From contig NZ_VEEP01000002.1 in assembly GCF_007678455.1 (NCBI RefSeq), positions 557,831 to 621,830 on the forward strand: 64,000 nt of DNA, read 5' to 3'. Position numbers and translations under genes: made by a program. The notes beneath the pieces were generated by a model that saw only the letters and a list, made by a program, of their open reading frames with translations, ran no database searches and was not told where the DNA came from. Source of the DNA: Cytobacillus oceanisediminis 2691. GTDB lineage: Bacteria > Bacillota > Bacilli > Bacillales > Cytobacillaceae. Shown piece after piece: positions 53,255 to 61,055 of the stretch. The first letter of the stretch is position 1. The number at the start of each line of letters is the position of its first letter.

Positions 53255-54335
53255 TGACTAACACCTCTTGTTGCCATAACTGAGGTAATTCCATGGCAGT
53301 TTGATCCCATGCACTGTAGTCTTTTACTGGCTTGGCATTCTCATATGCCTTATCCGGCAGAAGCTTTGCCTGAACTTCTTCCGGCAGCTCCACATCACGG
53401 ATCGGACGAGCATACCCTTTTGCCAGGTTGGTTTGGCCTTCATCCGATAAAATGTATTCTCTCGCTAACTTCGCTGCATTCGGATGCGGAGCATTTTTGT
53501 TAATCACTGTTGTATACCCGCTCACTACTGAACCATCTGTTGGAATCGTCACTTCAAAACGCTCCGGATCGATTTGGTCTCGATAGTTCAATCCATTAAA
53601 GTCCCATACGATCGCAACATCGATTTCCCCTTTTTCTAAATTTGCCACACTGACATCAGCGGAGGTCAAGCGGCCCTCTTTTGCAATTCCCTTAAAATAA
53701 TCAACGCCCGGTTTGATGTTTGTTTCATCCCCGCCATTCGCAAGTGCTGCAGCCAGCACACCGAATTGCGCCTGGGTTGCTTTTGTCACGTCCCCAGTGG
53801 AAATGCTATAGTCTCCATTCGCAAGTTCTTTCCACGAAGTTGGTGCTTTATCAACATTTTGCTTATCCGTAATGAAAGCAATTGTCCCTGTATAACTTAA
53901 CATCCAGTCGCCGTTATCATCCTTCGCCCATTCAGGGACTTCATCCCAATAGGAAGTTTTGTACGGCATTGTCAATCCTTTCTTTTCTGCCAGCGGCCCA
54001 AAGTTAATGCCAACATCCCCAATATCTGCTGTGCCATTCTTTCCCTCTGATTCGAATTTCGCCAACTCTTCCGCACTTGACATGTCCGTATCAGATTGAG
54101 TAATTCCGTATTCAGCTTCAATTTGGTCCCAAGTGTCAATCCAGTTCGCCCAAGTATCAGGCATCCCGACACTTGCGATCTCCCCTTCTGTTTTCGCTTT
54201 TTCAATGATCGTATCAACAGAATCTTTTTCATTCACATTCGACGCAGCACTTTTATCATCACTATTTCCACAACCTGCTAACGCTAAAGAAATCATTCCT
54301 ATTCCAACTGCTGCCTTAAATTTTGTCAATTTCAT
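53244..54335 (-). CDS. ABC importer substrate-binding lipoprotein
   Basis: 363 aa. Signal MKLTKFKAAVGIGMISLALA with lipobox ALAGC (Cys about 22). The mature protein is a type 2 periplasmic-binding fold of the PotD/FbpA/PhnS class (GEIASVGMPDTWANWIDTW, GVNFGPLAEKKGL, AIVWDFNGLNYRDQID). First gene of the seven-gene operon. The family binds polyamines, Fe3+, thiamine or aminoethylphosphonate. Context with two phosphoesterases favours an organophosphorus ligand. GAGAGG precedes the ATG. Confidence 0.88.
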   Translation of the reverse strand: MKLTKFKAAVGIGMISLALAGCGNSDDKSAASNVNEKDSVDTIIEKAKTEGEIASVGMPDTWANWIDTWDQIEAEYGITQSDTDMSSAEELAKFESEGKNGTADIGDVGINFGPLAEKKGLTMPYKTSYWDEVPEWAKDDNGDWMLSYTGTIAFITDKQNVDKAPTSWKELANGDYSISTGDVTKATQAQFGVLAAALANGGDETNIKPGVDYFKGIAKEGRLTSADVSVANLEKGEIDVAIVWDFNGLNYRDQIDPERFEVTIPTDGSVVSGYTTVINKNAPHPNAAKLAREYILSDEGQTNLAKGYARPIRDVELPEEVQAKLLPDKAYENAKPVKDYSAWDQTAMELPQLWQQEVLVNAK

Positions 54336-54702
54336 GATAACCTCTCCCTGTCTTTGTTTTTTTCATTCAATCGATCTTCGACACCAAACAACTCCGGCGC
54401 CCCTATGTTTGAAAATCTTCGGACATTCATAACGCACCTTAGTGGAAACGAATACTGATTGCCCCCTTACGTCAGAAGTTGAAAATGAAATTCTTTTCTC
54501 GTAATCAGACATGTTTTTGCTTTATGTTTGTTTCATGTCTGTTTACACCTATAAATCTATCAACCAAATATAAAGCAGACATTTATCGTTCATTAACATT
54601 ATGTAAAAGATTATTAAGGTTGATTAACAATCTTTCCTATCAGTCCTGGATGCGATGCACTGCTCCATCCACCTTTTTCAAGAAATATGACATGTTGTTA
54701 CA
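54336..54702. other. Divergent intergenic region
   Basis: Promoter DNA for the ABC operon must lie here on the minus strand; I see no consensus pair. No other gene found. Confidence 0.3.
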
Positions 54703-54731
54703 TTGACATATGACACTGTGTCATATATTAT
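54703..54731 (+). promoter_or_regulatory. Sigma-A promoter of the TetR operon
   Basis: TTGACA (54703-54708), 17-nt spacer, TATTAT (54726-54731). The spacer holds operator 1. Confidence 0.8.
54708..54726. promoter_or_regulatory. TetR operator 1
   Basis: ATATGACAC T GTGTCATAT, perfect 19-bp palindrome, exactly filling the space between -35 and -10. Confidence 0.8.
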
Positions 54732-54740
54732 TTAACTATA

Positions 54741-54759
54741 ATATGACACAGTGTCACAT
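54741..54759. promoter_or_regulatory. TetR operator 2
   Basis: ATATGACAC A GTGTCACAT, the same palindrome with one mismatch. Located at about +4 to +22, 33 bp from operator 1 centre to centre (three helical turns). Confidence 0.75.
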
Positions 54760-54780
54760 CCCTAAACTGAGGTGATTACC

Positions 54781-55410
54781 ATCCCTAAGCAAACGTTTTT
54801 TAATTTGCCAGAGCCTAAAAGGAAAAAGCTTATTGAATCAGCAGAAACCGAGTTCACCAGGGCTCCCCTTTTCGAAGCGTCCATCGCGAATATTGTGAAA
54901 GAAGCGGGAATATCGAGGGGCAGCTTTTATCAATATTTCGAGGATAAAGACGATTTATATTTCTATTTATTAGAGGATAAATTGAAAATGGCCAAAATCT
55001 ATTTCAGCGCATTATTGGAAAAACATCAGGGTGACTTAATCGAGGCACTGATTGAACTCCAGAATTACTTCTTGCTTGCCTTATCAGATGAAGAAGAGAA
55101 GCAATTTTTAAAAAATGCCCTGCTCTACACCACAAATAGAGTCGAAAGCTCTTTTACAAGTATCTGGGATGCCTATCTGGAAAAAGAGGAATATAAGAAG
55201 ATTGGGAAACTGATTGATCGAAAACTTTTGAATATCCATGCAGAAAAAGAGCTGCTGCATATCTTCAAAGTCGTCTCTGCGTTGGCCTTTAACAACTTAA
55301 TTGAAAAAACGGTAAAGGGCTTATCGGATGAAGAGGCAATCGAATCGTTCAAACTTAGCATGAGTTTGCTGAAACACGGAATCTACCATTCGGAGGTGCA
55401 CGATAAATGA
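54781..55410 (+). CDS. TetR/AcrR-family regulator, probable ATC start
   Basis: 209 aa if started at ATC 54781: GAGGTGA ends 6 nt upstream, and the frame reads (M)PKQTFFNLPEPKRKKLIESA, the usual beginning of this family. The GTG at 54772 lies within the RBS and has none of its own. HTH region IANIVKEAGISRGSFYQYFE (about 37-56). The C-terminal domain binds an unknown ligand. Two operators on its own promoter indicate autorepression. Overlaps the Spx-like gene by 4 bp. Confidence 0.82.
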   Translation: MPKQTFFNLPEPKRKKLIESAETEFTRAPLFEASIANIVKEAGISRGSFYQYFEDKDDLYFYLLEDKLKMAKIYFSALLEKHQGDLIEALIELQNYFLLALSDEEEKQFLKNALLYTTNRVESSFTSIWDAYLEKEEYKKIGKLIDRKLLNIHAEKELLHIFKVVSALAFNNLIEKTVKGLSDEEAIESFKLSMSLLKHGIYHSEVHDK

Positions 55411-55817
55411 CTGTAACGATTTATGGATTAGGATGCAGATCAACGAAGAAAGCAAGAAAGTGGATGATCAATAACAAAATCCCTTTCGTCGAAAGGAATA
55501 TGATGGAGGAGCCTTTAACGGTTCGTGAACTTCAGGAACTGCTGCGGATGACAACGGATGGCACGGATGACATTATCTCTAAGAGATCCCTTCCATACAA
55601 GACCCTTAATATCGATTTTGACAAACTTTCCTTAATTGAGTTACTGGAGATTGTCCATCAACATCCACGGTTATTAAAAAGCCCGCTGATCGTGGATAAC
55701 AAGAAGCTTCAAGTTGGGTATAACGAGGAGGAAATCCGCCAGTTCCTTCCGAGGAAGGTTCGTAAATTCCAGTGGCTGCAATGGAAAATGGAACATTTAT
55801 ACCCTCTCGAGGGATAG
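55407..55817 (+). CDS. Spx/ArsC-family protein with a single redox Cys
   Basis: 136 aa. TIYGLGCRSTKKARKWM: the position of the Spx CxxC motif reads CRST, so only the first Cys is present. KRSLPYKTLNIDFDKLSLIE and LLKSPLIVDNKKLQVGYNEE match Spx/MgsR. Spx proteins bind RNA polymerase alpha and redirect transcription under stress. Without the second Cys it cannot form the intramolecular disulfide switch. Translationally coupled to the TetR gene (ATGA) and followed by an alarmone synthetase gene. Confidence 0.85.
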   Translation: MTVTIYGLGCRSTKKARKWMINNKIPFVERNMMEEPLTVRELQELLRMTTDGTDDIISKRSLPYKTLNIDFDKLSLIELLEIVHQHPRLLKSPLIVDNKKLQVGYNEEEIRQFLPRKVRKFQWLQWKMEHLYPLEG

Positions 55818-55856
55818 CAGGAAACTGAATTTCAAACTTCAAGGAGCAGTGTACAA

Positions 55857-56603
55857 ATGGAGGAATTGACTCAGCAGTATACCATCAATCCTAAAAAATT
55901 GCGGAACGACCTAAAAAGGTTTTCGTTACTCTATAAATTCGCATTGGATGAAATGAATACCAAAATCAATATTTTAAAAGAAGAATTCATCCACATTCAT
56001 GATTACAATCCAATCGAACATTGCAATTCAAGAATTAAATCACCCGAGAGCATCATGAAAAAACTGCAAAGGAAGAACCTTGAGTTTTCAATTGGATCGA
56101 TCAGGGAGAATATCAAAGACATAGCCGGAATCCGGATCATCTGTCCCTTCATTACGGATGTTTATAAAATAAGCCAGATGATTGAAAAACAACAGGACAT
56201 AGAGCTGGTTGAACGAAAGGATTATATCAAAAATCCAAAACCAAACGGTTATCAGAGTCTCCATCTCATTATTAAAATTCCGGTTTTCATGTCTGACCGA
56301 GTCGAAATGGTCTTTGTCGAATTGCAGATCCGTACCATCGCCATGGATTTCTGGGCCAGTCTCGAGCATAAAATTTACTATAAGTATGATAAGGAGATTC
56401 CGGAAAGGATTAAAAAGGATCTTAAGGACGCAGCCCTTTCCGCTGCTGAACTGGATTTGAAAATGGAGAGGATCAATAATGAAGTCGCCCATTTAAAAGG
56501 GCAGGATGATGCAACTGAAGACCTTCTTCTTTTACAAAAGAACAATGTCCGATCCTTCCTTAATGGGTTTTTGGTGGAGGTACCTAAAGACTTAAAAAGG
56601 TAG
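55857..56603 (+). CDS. Small alarmone synthetase (RelQ/YwaC-type (p)ppGpp synthetase)
   Basis: 248 aa. RelA/SpoT synthetase domain only: RIKSPESIMKKLQRK, IRENIKDIAGIRIICPFITD (G-loop and catalytic Asp region), NPKPNGYQSLHLIIKI and FVELQIRTIAMDFWASLEHK. No hydrolase, TGS or ACT domain. It makes (p)ppGpp or pGpp from ATP and GDP/GTP. It is somewhat longer than YjbM/YwaC (about 210 aa), the additional part being C-terminal (GQDDATEDLLLLQKNNVRSF). Third gene of the TetR operon, 39 bp after the Spx-like gene; AAGGAG precedes the ATG. Confidence 0.9.
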   Translation: MEELTQQYTINPKKLRNDLKRFSLLYKFALDEMNTKINILKEEFIHIHDYNPIEHCNSRIKSPESIMKKLQRKNLEFSIGSIRENIKDIAGIRIICPFITDVYKISQMIEKQQDIELVERKDYIKNPKPNGYQSLHLIIKIPVFMSDRVEMVFVELQIRTIAMDFWASLEHKIYYKYDKEIPERIKKDLKDAALSAAELDLKMERINNEVAHLKGQDDATEDLLLLQKNNVRSFLNGFLVEVPKDLKR

Positions 56604-56619
56604 GTCGTCTCAACTCTCG

Positions 56620-56652
56620 CGAAGCAATGGATAATCCCTTGCTTCTTTTTGC
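56620..56652 (+). terminator. Terminator of the TetR-Spx-SAS operon
   Basis: GAAGCAA / TTGCTTC stem with 11-nt loop, then TTTTTGC. Confidence 0.75.
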
Positions 56653-56826
56653 CCTTCAGCCCGCGGGACGCACCGTCAGCTATCCCTCCCTAAAAACAGA
56701 AGCATAAGTTTCATCCCTTTGCTTTAAGATATAAGAGAATTAGCTTTTCTGTTGGGATCCTTAAATTCCCAGGGTTCATCATTTGACTTCACGGCTATTT
56801 CATACTATATTAGTTGACGTATCAAT

Positions 56827-56842
56827 AATTGAGCTATCAATT
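56827..56842. promoter_or_regulatory. Palindromic MarR operator candidate
   Basis: AATTGA GCTA TCAATT, 16 bp, 21 bases upstream of the MarR start codon. A TTGACG at 56813-56818 lies before it. Confidence 0.5.
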
Positions 56843-56863
56843 AATCAAAGGCGGCGGTTGCAG

Positions 56864-57292
56864 ATGGAGAACGGCAGCATGGAAAATGAACTCATCATCC
56901 AAAGGTTGTCCGAGATAAACAAAAAAGCCATGGCGAAGTTTGAGCGCTGTGCTGGCATCAGTCCATCACGGCTTGAGATTCTCCGGGTAATTTATGAATC
57001 GGAGGAAATCACTCAGAGGGCACTTCAGAAAAAAGTCAATATTGATCATGCGGCGGTGACCAGGCATCTGAAACAGCTTGAAGATGACGGGATGGTAATC
57101 CGCAGGAAAAATTCTGAAGATCAGCGGTTTACCTATGTCCAGCTGTCTGAAGAGGGAAAACGGAGAGTGAGCGCGTACTGCGAAGAAAAACAACGGTTCA
57201 TTTCCAGCTTCCTAAAAGGTTTTACAAATGAAGAAACTGAAGCTCTTCTCCAAATGCTTACACGCCTCCAAAAGAATATAGAAGAGATTTAA
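56864..57292 (+). CDS. MarR-family regulator
   Basis: 142 aa from ATG 56864 (AAAGGCGG upstream). Winged helix: ISPSRLEILRVIYESEEITQ, ALQKKVNIDHAAVTRHLKQL, EDDGMVIRRKNSEDQRFTYV (wing with DxR). Regulators of this type respond to phenolics, quinones or oxidants. It precedes nitroreductase and monooxygenase genes by 34 bp, and they probably form one operon that it represses. Confidence 0.9.
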   Translation: MENGSMENELIIQRLSEINKKAMAKFERCAGISPSRLEILRVIYESEEITQRALQKKVNIDHAAVTRHLKQLEDDGMVIRRKNSEDQRFTYVQLSEEGKRRVSAYCEEKQRFISSFLKGFTNEETEALLQMLTRLQKNIEEI

Positions 57293-57326
57293 CCTTACAC
57301 CAAGACGAACATAAGGAGAGTGCAAC

Positions 57327-57962
57327 ATGACCACACTTACACAGAACGACTTCAAAGAAATCATCACAGGCCGCCGCTCCATCAGGAACTATGATTCAAC
57401 GGTAAAAATCAGCAAAGAAGAAATGGCCCAAATCCTTGAGGAAGCAACTCTGGCTCCATCCTCCGTGAACCTGCAGCCATGGCGTTTCGTCGTGATTGAT
57501 TCGAAGGAAGGAAAAGAAACCCTTGCACCTTTAGCAAAATTCAACCAGAGACAAGTCGAAACATCAGCGGCCATGATCGCAGTGTTTGTAGACATGAACA
57601 GTGAAGAATACCTGGAAACGATCTATAATACTGCAGTGAAAAAAGGGTTAATGCCAGCTGAAGTCAGAGACCAACAGGTTCCCGCAATCGCAGGACTTGT
57701 GGAAACCATGACAACCGAGCAAAAGAAAGAAATGTTCCTCATCGATGCTGGACTCGTTTCCATGCAATTGATGCTCGCAGCTCGCGCACACGGCTATGAT
57801 ACAAACCCAATTGGCGGATACGAAAAAGACCAAATCGCAGAAGCCTTTGACCTGGACAAGGATCGTTTTTACCCTGTCATGCTCATCTCCATCGGGAAAG
57901 CCGCTGACCAGGGGTACCAATCAGTCCGCTTGCCTGTAGATGTCATCGCACAGTGGAAATAA
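57327..57962 (+). CDS. Nitroreductase-family protein
   Basis: 211 aa. ITGRRSIRNYDSTVKISKEE (FMN phosphate contacts), ATLAPSSVNLQPWRFVVIDS, DAGLVSMQLMLAARAHGYDT and NPIGGYEKDQIAEAFDLDKD. Typical for the NfsB-like single-domain type. Reduces quinones or nitroaromatics using NAD(P)H. Fits with control by a MarR regulator of the quinone-response type. AAGGAGAG precedes the ATG. Confidence 0.9.
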   Translation: MTTLTQNDFKEIITGRRSIRNYDSTVKISKEEMAQILEEATLAPSSVNLQPWRFVVIDSKEGKETLAPLAKFNQRQVETSAAMIAVFVDMNSEEYLETIYNTAVKKGLMPAEVRDQQVPAIAGLVETMTTEQKKEMFLIDAGLVSMQLMLAARAHGYDTNPIGGYEKDQIAEAFDLDKDRFYPVMLISIGKAADQGYQSVRLPVDVIAQWK

Positions 57963-57983
57963 TAGAAAAAGGAGAAATGAACA

Positions 57984-58280
57984 ATGATTATCATTCATGC
58001 CGGTTTTCAAGTAAAAGCAGACGTAGAACAGGAGTTTCTAAAAGAAATAAAGCCATTAATCGAAGCATCAAGAGCCGAGCAAGGCAATGTCTCCTATGAC
58101 CTTTTAAAAGACACCGAAAAAGCCGGAGCCTACACAATGGTTGAATTATGGAAAGACATGGAGGCCGTCAAGCTTCATAACCAGGCAGAGCATTTCACCG
58201 CCTTCATGGCCAAAGCACCACAATTCATGGCCGCTCCAACAGAAGTAAAGCTATTTAATGCCGAGCCGATTTCAAAATAG
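57984..58280 (+). CDS. Antibiotic biosynthesis monooxygenase (ABM) family protein
   Basis: 98 aa. Ferredoxin-like ABM fold: IIHAGFQVKADVEQEFLKEI, SRAEQGNVSYDLLKD and YTMVELWKDMEAVKLHNQAE-HFTAF. Resembles YgiN quinol monooxygenase. 21 bp after the nitroreductase gene with AAAGGAG, so cotranscribed. The pair suggests detoxification of quinones or related electrophiles. Confidence 0.88.
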   Translation: MIIIHAGFQVKADVEQEFLKEIKPLIEASRAEQGNVSYDLLKDTEKAGAYTMVELWKDMEAVKLHNQAEHFTAFMAKAPQFMAAPTEVKLFNAEPISK

Positions 58281-58311
58281 AAAGCAAAGGGACATTTCCT
58301 TCCAGCAAAGT

Positions 58312-58475
58312 AATGGGTTTTCTTTTGAAGTGCAAATTTGAAAAAAGCATTATGAAATAGCAGGCCAAATCGCTTAATAAAAAAGGAGTTAGATCTAAAA
58401 AATCTTAGCTCCTTTCATTTGTATTCTTTGTTCAAAGTAAAGCATCCTATAGTATAGGTGCATTATTTTTGATTT
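58312..58475. repeat. Diverged intergenic element, copy 1
   Basis: GCAAAGTA...TTTTCTTTTGAAGTGCAAA, GAAAAAAGCAT, a hairpin AAGGAGTTAGATC / TCTTAGCTCCTT and TTCAAAGTAAAGCATCCTAT recur in the same order at 60815-61000. The two copies are perhaps 65-70 percent identical by eye. Confidence 0.5.
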
Positions 58476-58524
58476 AATTGATTTTTAAAACTTAACTTAA
58501 TAAATTGTATAACAAATTAAAATA

Positions 58525-58555
58525 GCCCAATTTCTTAGTAAGAAATTGGGCTTTT
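58525..58555. terminator. Bidirectional terminator
   Basis: AGCCCAATTTCTTA / TAAGAAATTGGGCT, perfect 14-bp stem with almost no loop, T run on each strand. Serves the isochorismatase-like gene. Confidence 0.85.
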
Positions 58556-58593
58556 ACTGTTAATATGAAAAATTTCTATTCTATATTTTCTAT

Positions 58594-59151
58594 TTACCTA
58601 TATGAATCATGAATTGGATTGAACAAGTCTTCCATTGCATTTCTAACAACTGAAAAGTGTTCCACATTGTAATGACCATGAAGAGTTTTATTATGATGCT
58701 TAATAATTTGTTCTGCACTTAAAGCACCACTAGCCGTTGTTGAATGTCCATCACCTACTAATGTAACATCCATCCCATTAATCGTGGCTGTTCTGACTGC
58801 ACTGTCTATACAGTGCTCAGTTTTACACCCCATTATAACGACATGCTCACTCTTTTGAGATTTTAGGTAATTCAGTAGTCCTGTTCCATGAAAAGAATTC
58901 GTTGCAGCTTTATCAAAAATCATTGTATCCGCAGGAATATTAATTTCTTCATGAACTTGAAATCCTTTATCTTTTCCTTTAGCAACATCTAAATCTCTTA
59001 CAAAGACAACTGGAACACCGAATGTTTTTGCTTTTTCAATTACTGAATTGATATTACTTATTAGTTGTTCTTTATTAAATACAGCACTTTCTTTCTGATT
59101 TCCATCAATTAACTCTTGTTGGGCATCAATAATTAATAATGTTTGATTCAA
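58594..59151 (-). CDS. Isochorismatase-like cysteine hydrolase
   Basis: 185 aa from TTG 59151 (AAAGGGGA 6-7 nt upstream; an ATG at 59169 lies in that RBS). LNQTLLIIDAQQELIDGNQ (catalytic Asp), VPVVFVRDLD, FDKAATNSFHGTGL (Lys) and HVVIMGCKTEHCIDSAVRTA (Cys nucleophile). All three triad residues are present. Family members are nicotinamidases, isochorismatases or ureidohydrolases; the exact substrate is not visible. Confidence 0.87.
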   Translation of the reverse strand: MNQTLLIIDAQQELIDGNQKESAVFNKEQLISNINSVIEKAKTFGVPVVFVRDLDVAKGKDKGFQVHEEINIPADTMIFDKAATNSFHGTGLLNYLKSQKSEHVVIMGCKTEHCIDSAVRTATINGMDVTLVGDGHSTTASGALSAEQIIKHHNKTLHGHYNVEHFSVVRNAMEDLFNPIHDSYR

Positions 59152-59193
59152 GTGATTTTCCCCTTTCAATTATAGGAAAACGCATTATTAAAT

Positions 59194-59250
59194 TTATTTA
59201 GACGTATTCCCCTTAGTATTCATTATCCCAATATATTTTTTCTTTGCCAT
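59194..59250 (-). CDS. Possible 18-aa leader peptide
   Basis: ATG 59250 with GGAGG at 8-nt spacing opens MAKKKYIGIMNTKGNTSK then TAA, 43 bp before the hydrolase start. Very short. It may be a leader, a relic or a chance ORF. Confidence 0.3.
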   Translation of the reverse strand: MAKKKYIGIMNTKGNTSK

Positions 59251-59416
59251 AATATCTACCTCCTAAATGAAAATATTAGACTGAATTTTCAGACGTTAAA
59301 ATTTTAACACAAAAATAATAATTTATATAGTACCGTTAGTGGAAAAAGAAGAAACAAGTTTCAACTAATAATTAGCTTGAGTTCTTGCTTAAAAGATCCT
59401 TGGTTACCTCTCGTGC

Positions 59417-59767
59417 CTAAAATACTTGTCGTAATTCAATCTGACCTTCCCCTTGTCCTTGCGGGTCGGGCATCCGCATGGCCCACTCGATGGCTTCTTC
59501 CCTCGTATTCACATCAATCAAAATGAACCCGGCAATCAATTCCTTTGTTTCCGGAAATGGGCCGTCCGTAACCACCGGATTTTCACCTGTTTTCGGGAAA
59601 TAAATGCGAATCCCCTTTGTACTTGGATGAAGCCCTTTAGCCATAACCCGCACACCTGCCTTATCTAATTCCTCATTGTACTTATCCATGGCTTCCATGA
59701 GCTCTGGGCTCGGGAGATTTCCGCCTTCTGAATTCTTCGAGGCTTTGACAATCAACATAAACAGCAT
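59417..59767 (-). CDS. YCII-related (DGPF) domain protein
   Basis: 116 aa. MLFMLIVKASKNSEGGNLPS, GVRVMAKGLHPSTKGIRIYF and VTDGPFPETKELIAGFILID with the DGPF motif, then EEAIEWAMRMPDPQGQGEGQIELR. Small dimeric ferredoxin-like fold; the conserved His/Asp pair suggests an enzyme, but its reaction is not known. AAGGAGG precedes the ATG. Single gene. Confidence 0.88.
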   Translation of the reverse strand: MLFMLIVKASKNSEGGNLPSPELMEAMDKYNEELDKAGVRVMAKGLHPSTKGIRIYFPKTGENPVVTDGPFPETKELIAGFILIDVNTREEAIEWAMRMPDPQGQGEGQIELRQVF

Positions 59768-59985
59768 AAAAAATTCCTCCTTAAGGTTGAATTTGAGTCG
59801 TGTCTAACTCATATCTTACTGAGGAGCCCTATTTTTATCAAAGCTCAAAAACAACAATCTACAGGAATGCTAAACTGCCTGTTTAGCTTATTTAATGTTT
59901 TATTTTGCTGGCGGAACCCTTTTCAGCATAAATTTATGATAAAGTTATTTAAAGGCTCATATGTCTATTTCAATGGGGTGCACAT

Positions 59986-60525
59986 GTGGAAAGTACGCAT
60001 TTAATGGAAGTTAATGAAATTCAAAACCTTACTAAGGGCCATGTTTTATATTTCTATGAGAATCAGGATCAGTATATTTTAAATGCGGCCGAATTTATCA
60101 CTTCCGGTTTGGAACTGAATGAATATTGTATCATTGTAGAAAATGATCGAAATACATTGTTGATTAAAAAAAGACTCACGTTATTAGTGAATGAATACCA
60201 ATTAGAAAAAGTGGTGTTTGTCAATAATTATGACTTCTATTATGCCACGGGAGACTTTAGAGTTAATTCTATTTTCGATTATCTTCCTGACTTAACTGGA
60301 GGTAATTCAGAAATTGATTTAGTCGCCCGAAGCTGGGCCCATGTAGAATGGCGGGATGAGCGGGAAGTAAGTAAAAAATTATTGGATTCTGAAAATGAAG
60401 CTGATAAAATTGTGACCGAAACAAATCTTCTTTCTGTTTGTGCCTACGATTCAAAAAGGGTTAGTAAGGAATTTAAGGAAGGGCTTCTACCTTGCCACAA
60501 CTTTCTTGTAAAAGAGAAGCAGTGA
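59986..60525 (+). CDS. MEDS (DcmR-like sensory) domain protein
   Basis: 179 aa, GTG start with GGGG 8 nt upstream. HVLYFYENQDQYILNAAEFI, TSGLELNEYCIIVENDRNTL and LVARSWAHVEWRDEREVSKK fit the MEDS domain (methanogen/methylotroph DcmR sensory), a RecA-like fold that often precedes kinase or STAS domains and binds hydrocarbons or unknown ligands. Here it is alone. In bacilli similar proteins resemble the KinB-pathway or sigma-B modulators, but nothing here proves that. Confidence 0.78.
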   Translation: MESTHLMEVNEIQNLTKGHVLYFYENQDQYILNAAEFITSGLELNEYCIIVENDRNTLLIKKRLTLLVNEYQLEKVVFVNNYDFYYATGDFRVNSIFDYLPDLTGGNSEIDLVARSWAHVEWRDEREVSKKLLDSENEADKIVTETNLLSVCAYDSKRVSKEFKEGLLPCHNFLVKEKQ

Positions 60526-60641
60526 AGCAACAGGATAAACATATTATTACAGATTTATTTTTTCTGAATATGTCCTGTTTACGAAATTAAGCTCACTTTG
60601 AATAAAATGGTTGGTATTATAGCATATAAAATAACAGTGTG

Positions 60642-60719
60642 ATGATGACCATTCTCATGCTGCTAATCAGTGTGCTAAATACAGTGTTAATTCTTATGAA
60701 AAAACGTCATAAACCTTGA
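60642..60719 (+). CDS. Small hydrophobic peptide, type I toxin-like
   Basis: 25 aa: MMTILMLLISVLNTVLILMK then KRHKP. One TM helix with a basic tail, followed 16 bases later by a strong terminator. TxpA/BsrG-type toxins have this layout, with a similar LNTVL core. No good RBS is visible and the antitoxin RNA is not identified, so this is tentative. Confidence 0.4.
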   Translation: MMTILMLLISVLNTVLILMKKRHKP

Positions 60720-60734
60720 TATATCAATTAAAAG

Positions 60735-60770
60735 GCATGCAAAATCATATGGATTCAGCATGCCTTTTGT
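60735..60770 (+). terminator. Terminator
   Basis: AAAAGGCATGC / GCATGCCTTTT with an AT-rich loop of about 13 nt, followed by GTTTAGTTTTTT. Confidence 0.8.
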
Positions 60771-60814
60771 TTAGTTTTTTCACGTTTTGCACTCCAAAAG
60801 AGAACCAATATCCT

Positions 60815-61000
60815 GCAAAGTACCGTTTTCTCTTTTGAAATGCAAAATAGGAAAAAGCATAGCAAATAACAACAAGTTTCATATATGAATTAGCAAACCA
60901 AAGCGCATCCTATTTAGCAATAAAGAAGGAACTAGATATGAAAAATTCTAGTTCTTTTCTTTTACTTCTTTATTAAAGTAAAGCACCCTTATGTTTAAGT
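60815..61000. repeat. Diverged intergenic element, copy 2
   Basis: Same block order as at 58312-58475: GCAAAGTACC, TTTCTCTTTTGAAATGCAAAA, GAAAAAGCAT, a hairpin AAGGAACTAGA / TCTAGTTCTTTT and TAAAGTAAAGCACCCTTAT. Confidence 0.5.
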
Positions 61001-61032
61001 ACATTTTTTCACAAAGCCTGTATTAAGTAGGA

Positions 61033-61053
61033 AAGCGATGCTTTAAAAGCATC
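61033..61053 (-). terminator. Terminator of the VanZ gene
   Basis: AGCGATGCTTT / AAAGCATCGCT, perfect stem with minimal loop. Confidence 0.75.
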
Positions 61054-61055
61054 GC

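Larger units (their letters stand above)
60526..61055. other. Intergenic region with a tiny ORF, terminator and repeat copy
   Basis: Holds the 25-aa hydrophobic ORF (60642-60719), a terminator at 60735-60766 and copy 2 of the diverged element (60815-61000). Confidence 0.5.

Noticed and set aside
60988..61000. Isolated unit of the 53-bp repeat (CACCCTTATG)
   Set aside because: Only the 9-10 bp core matches; no partner arm or linker follows.
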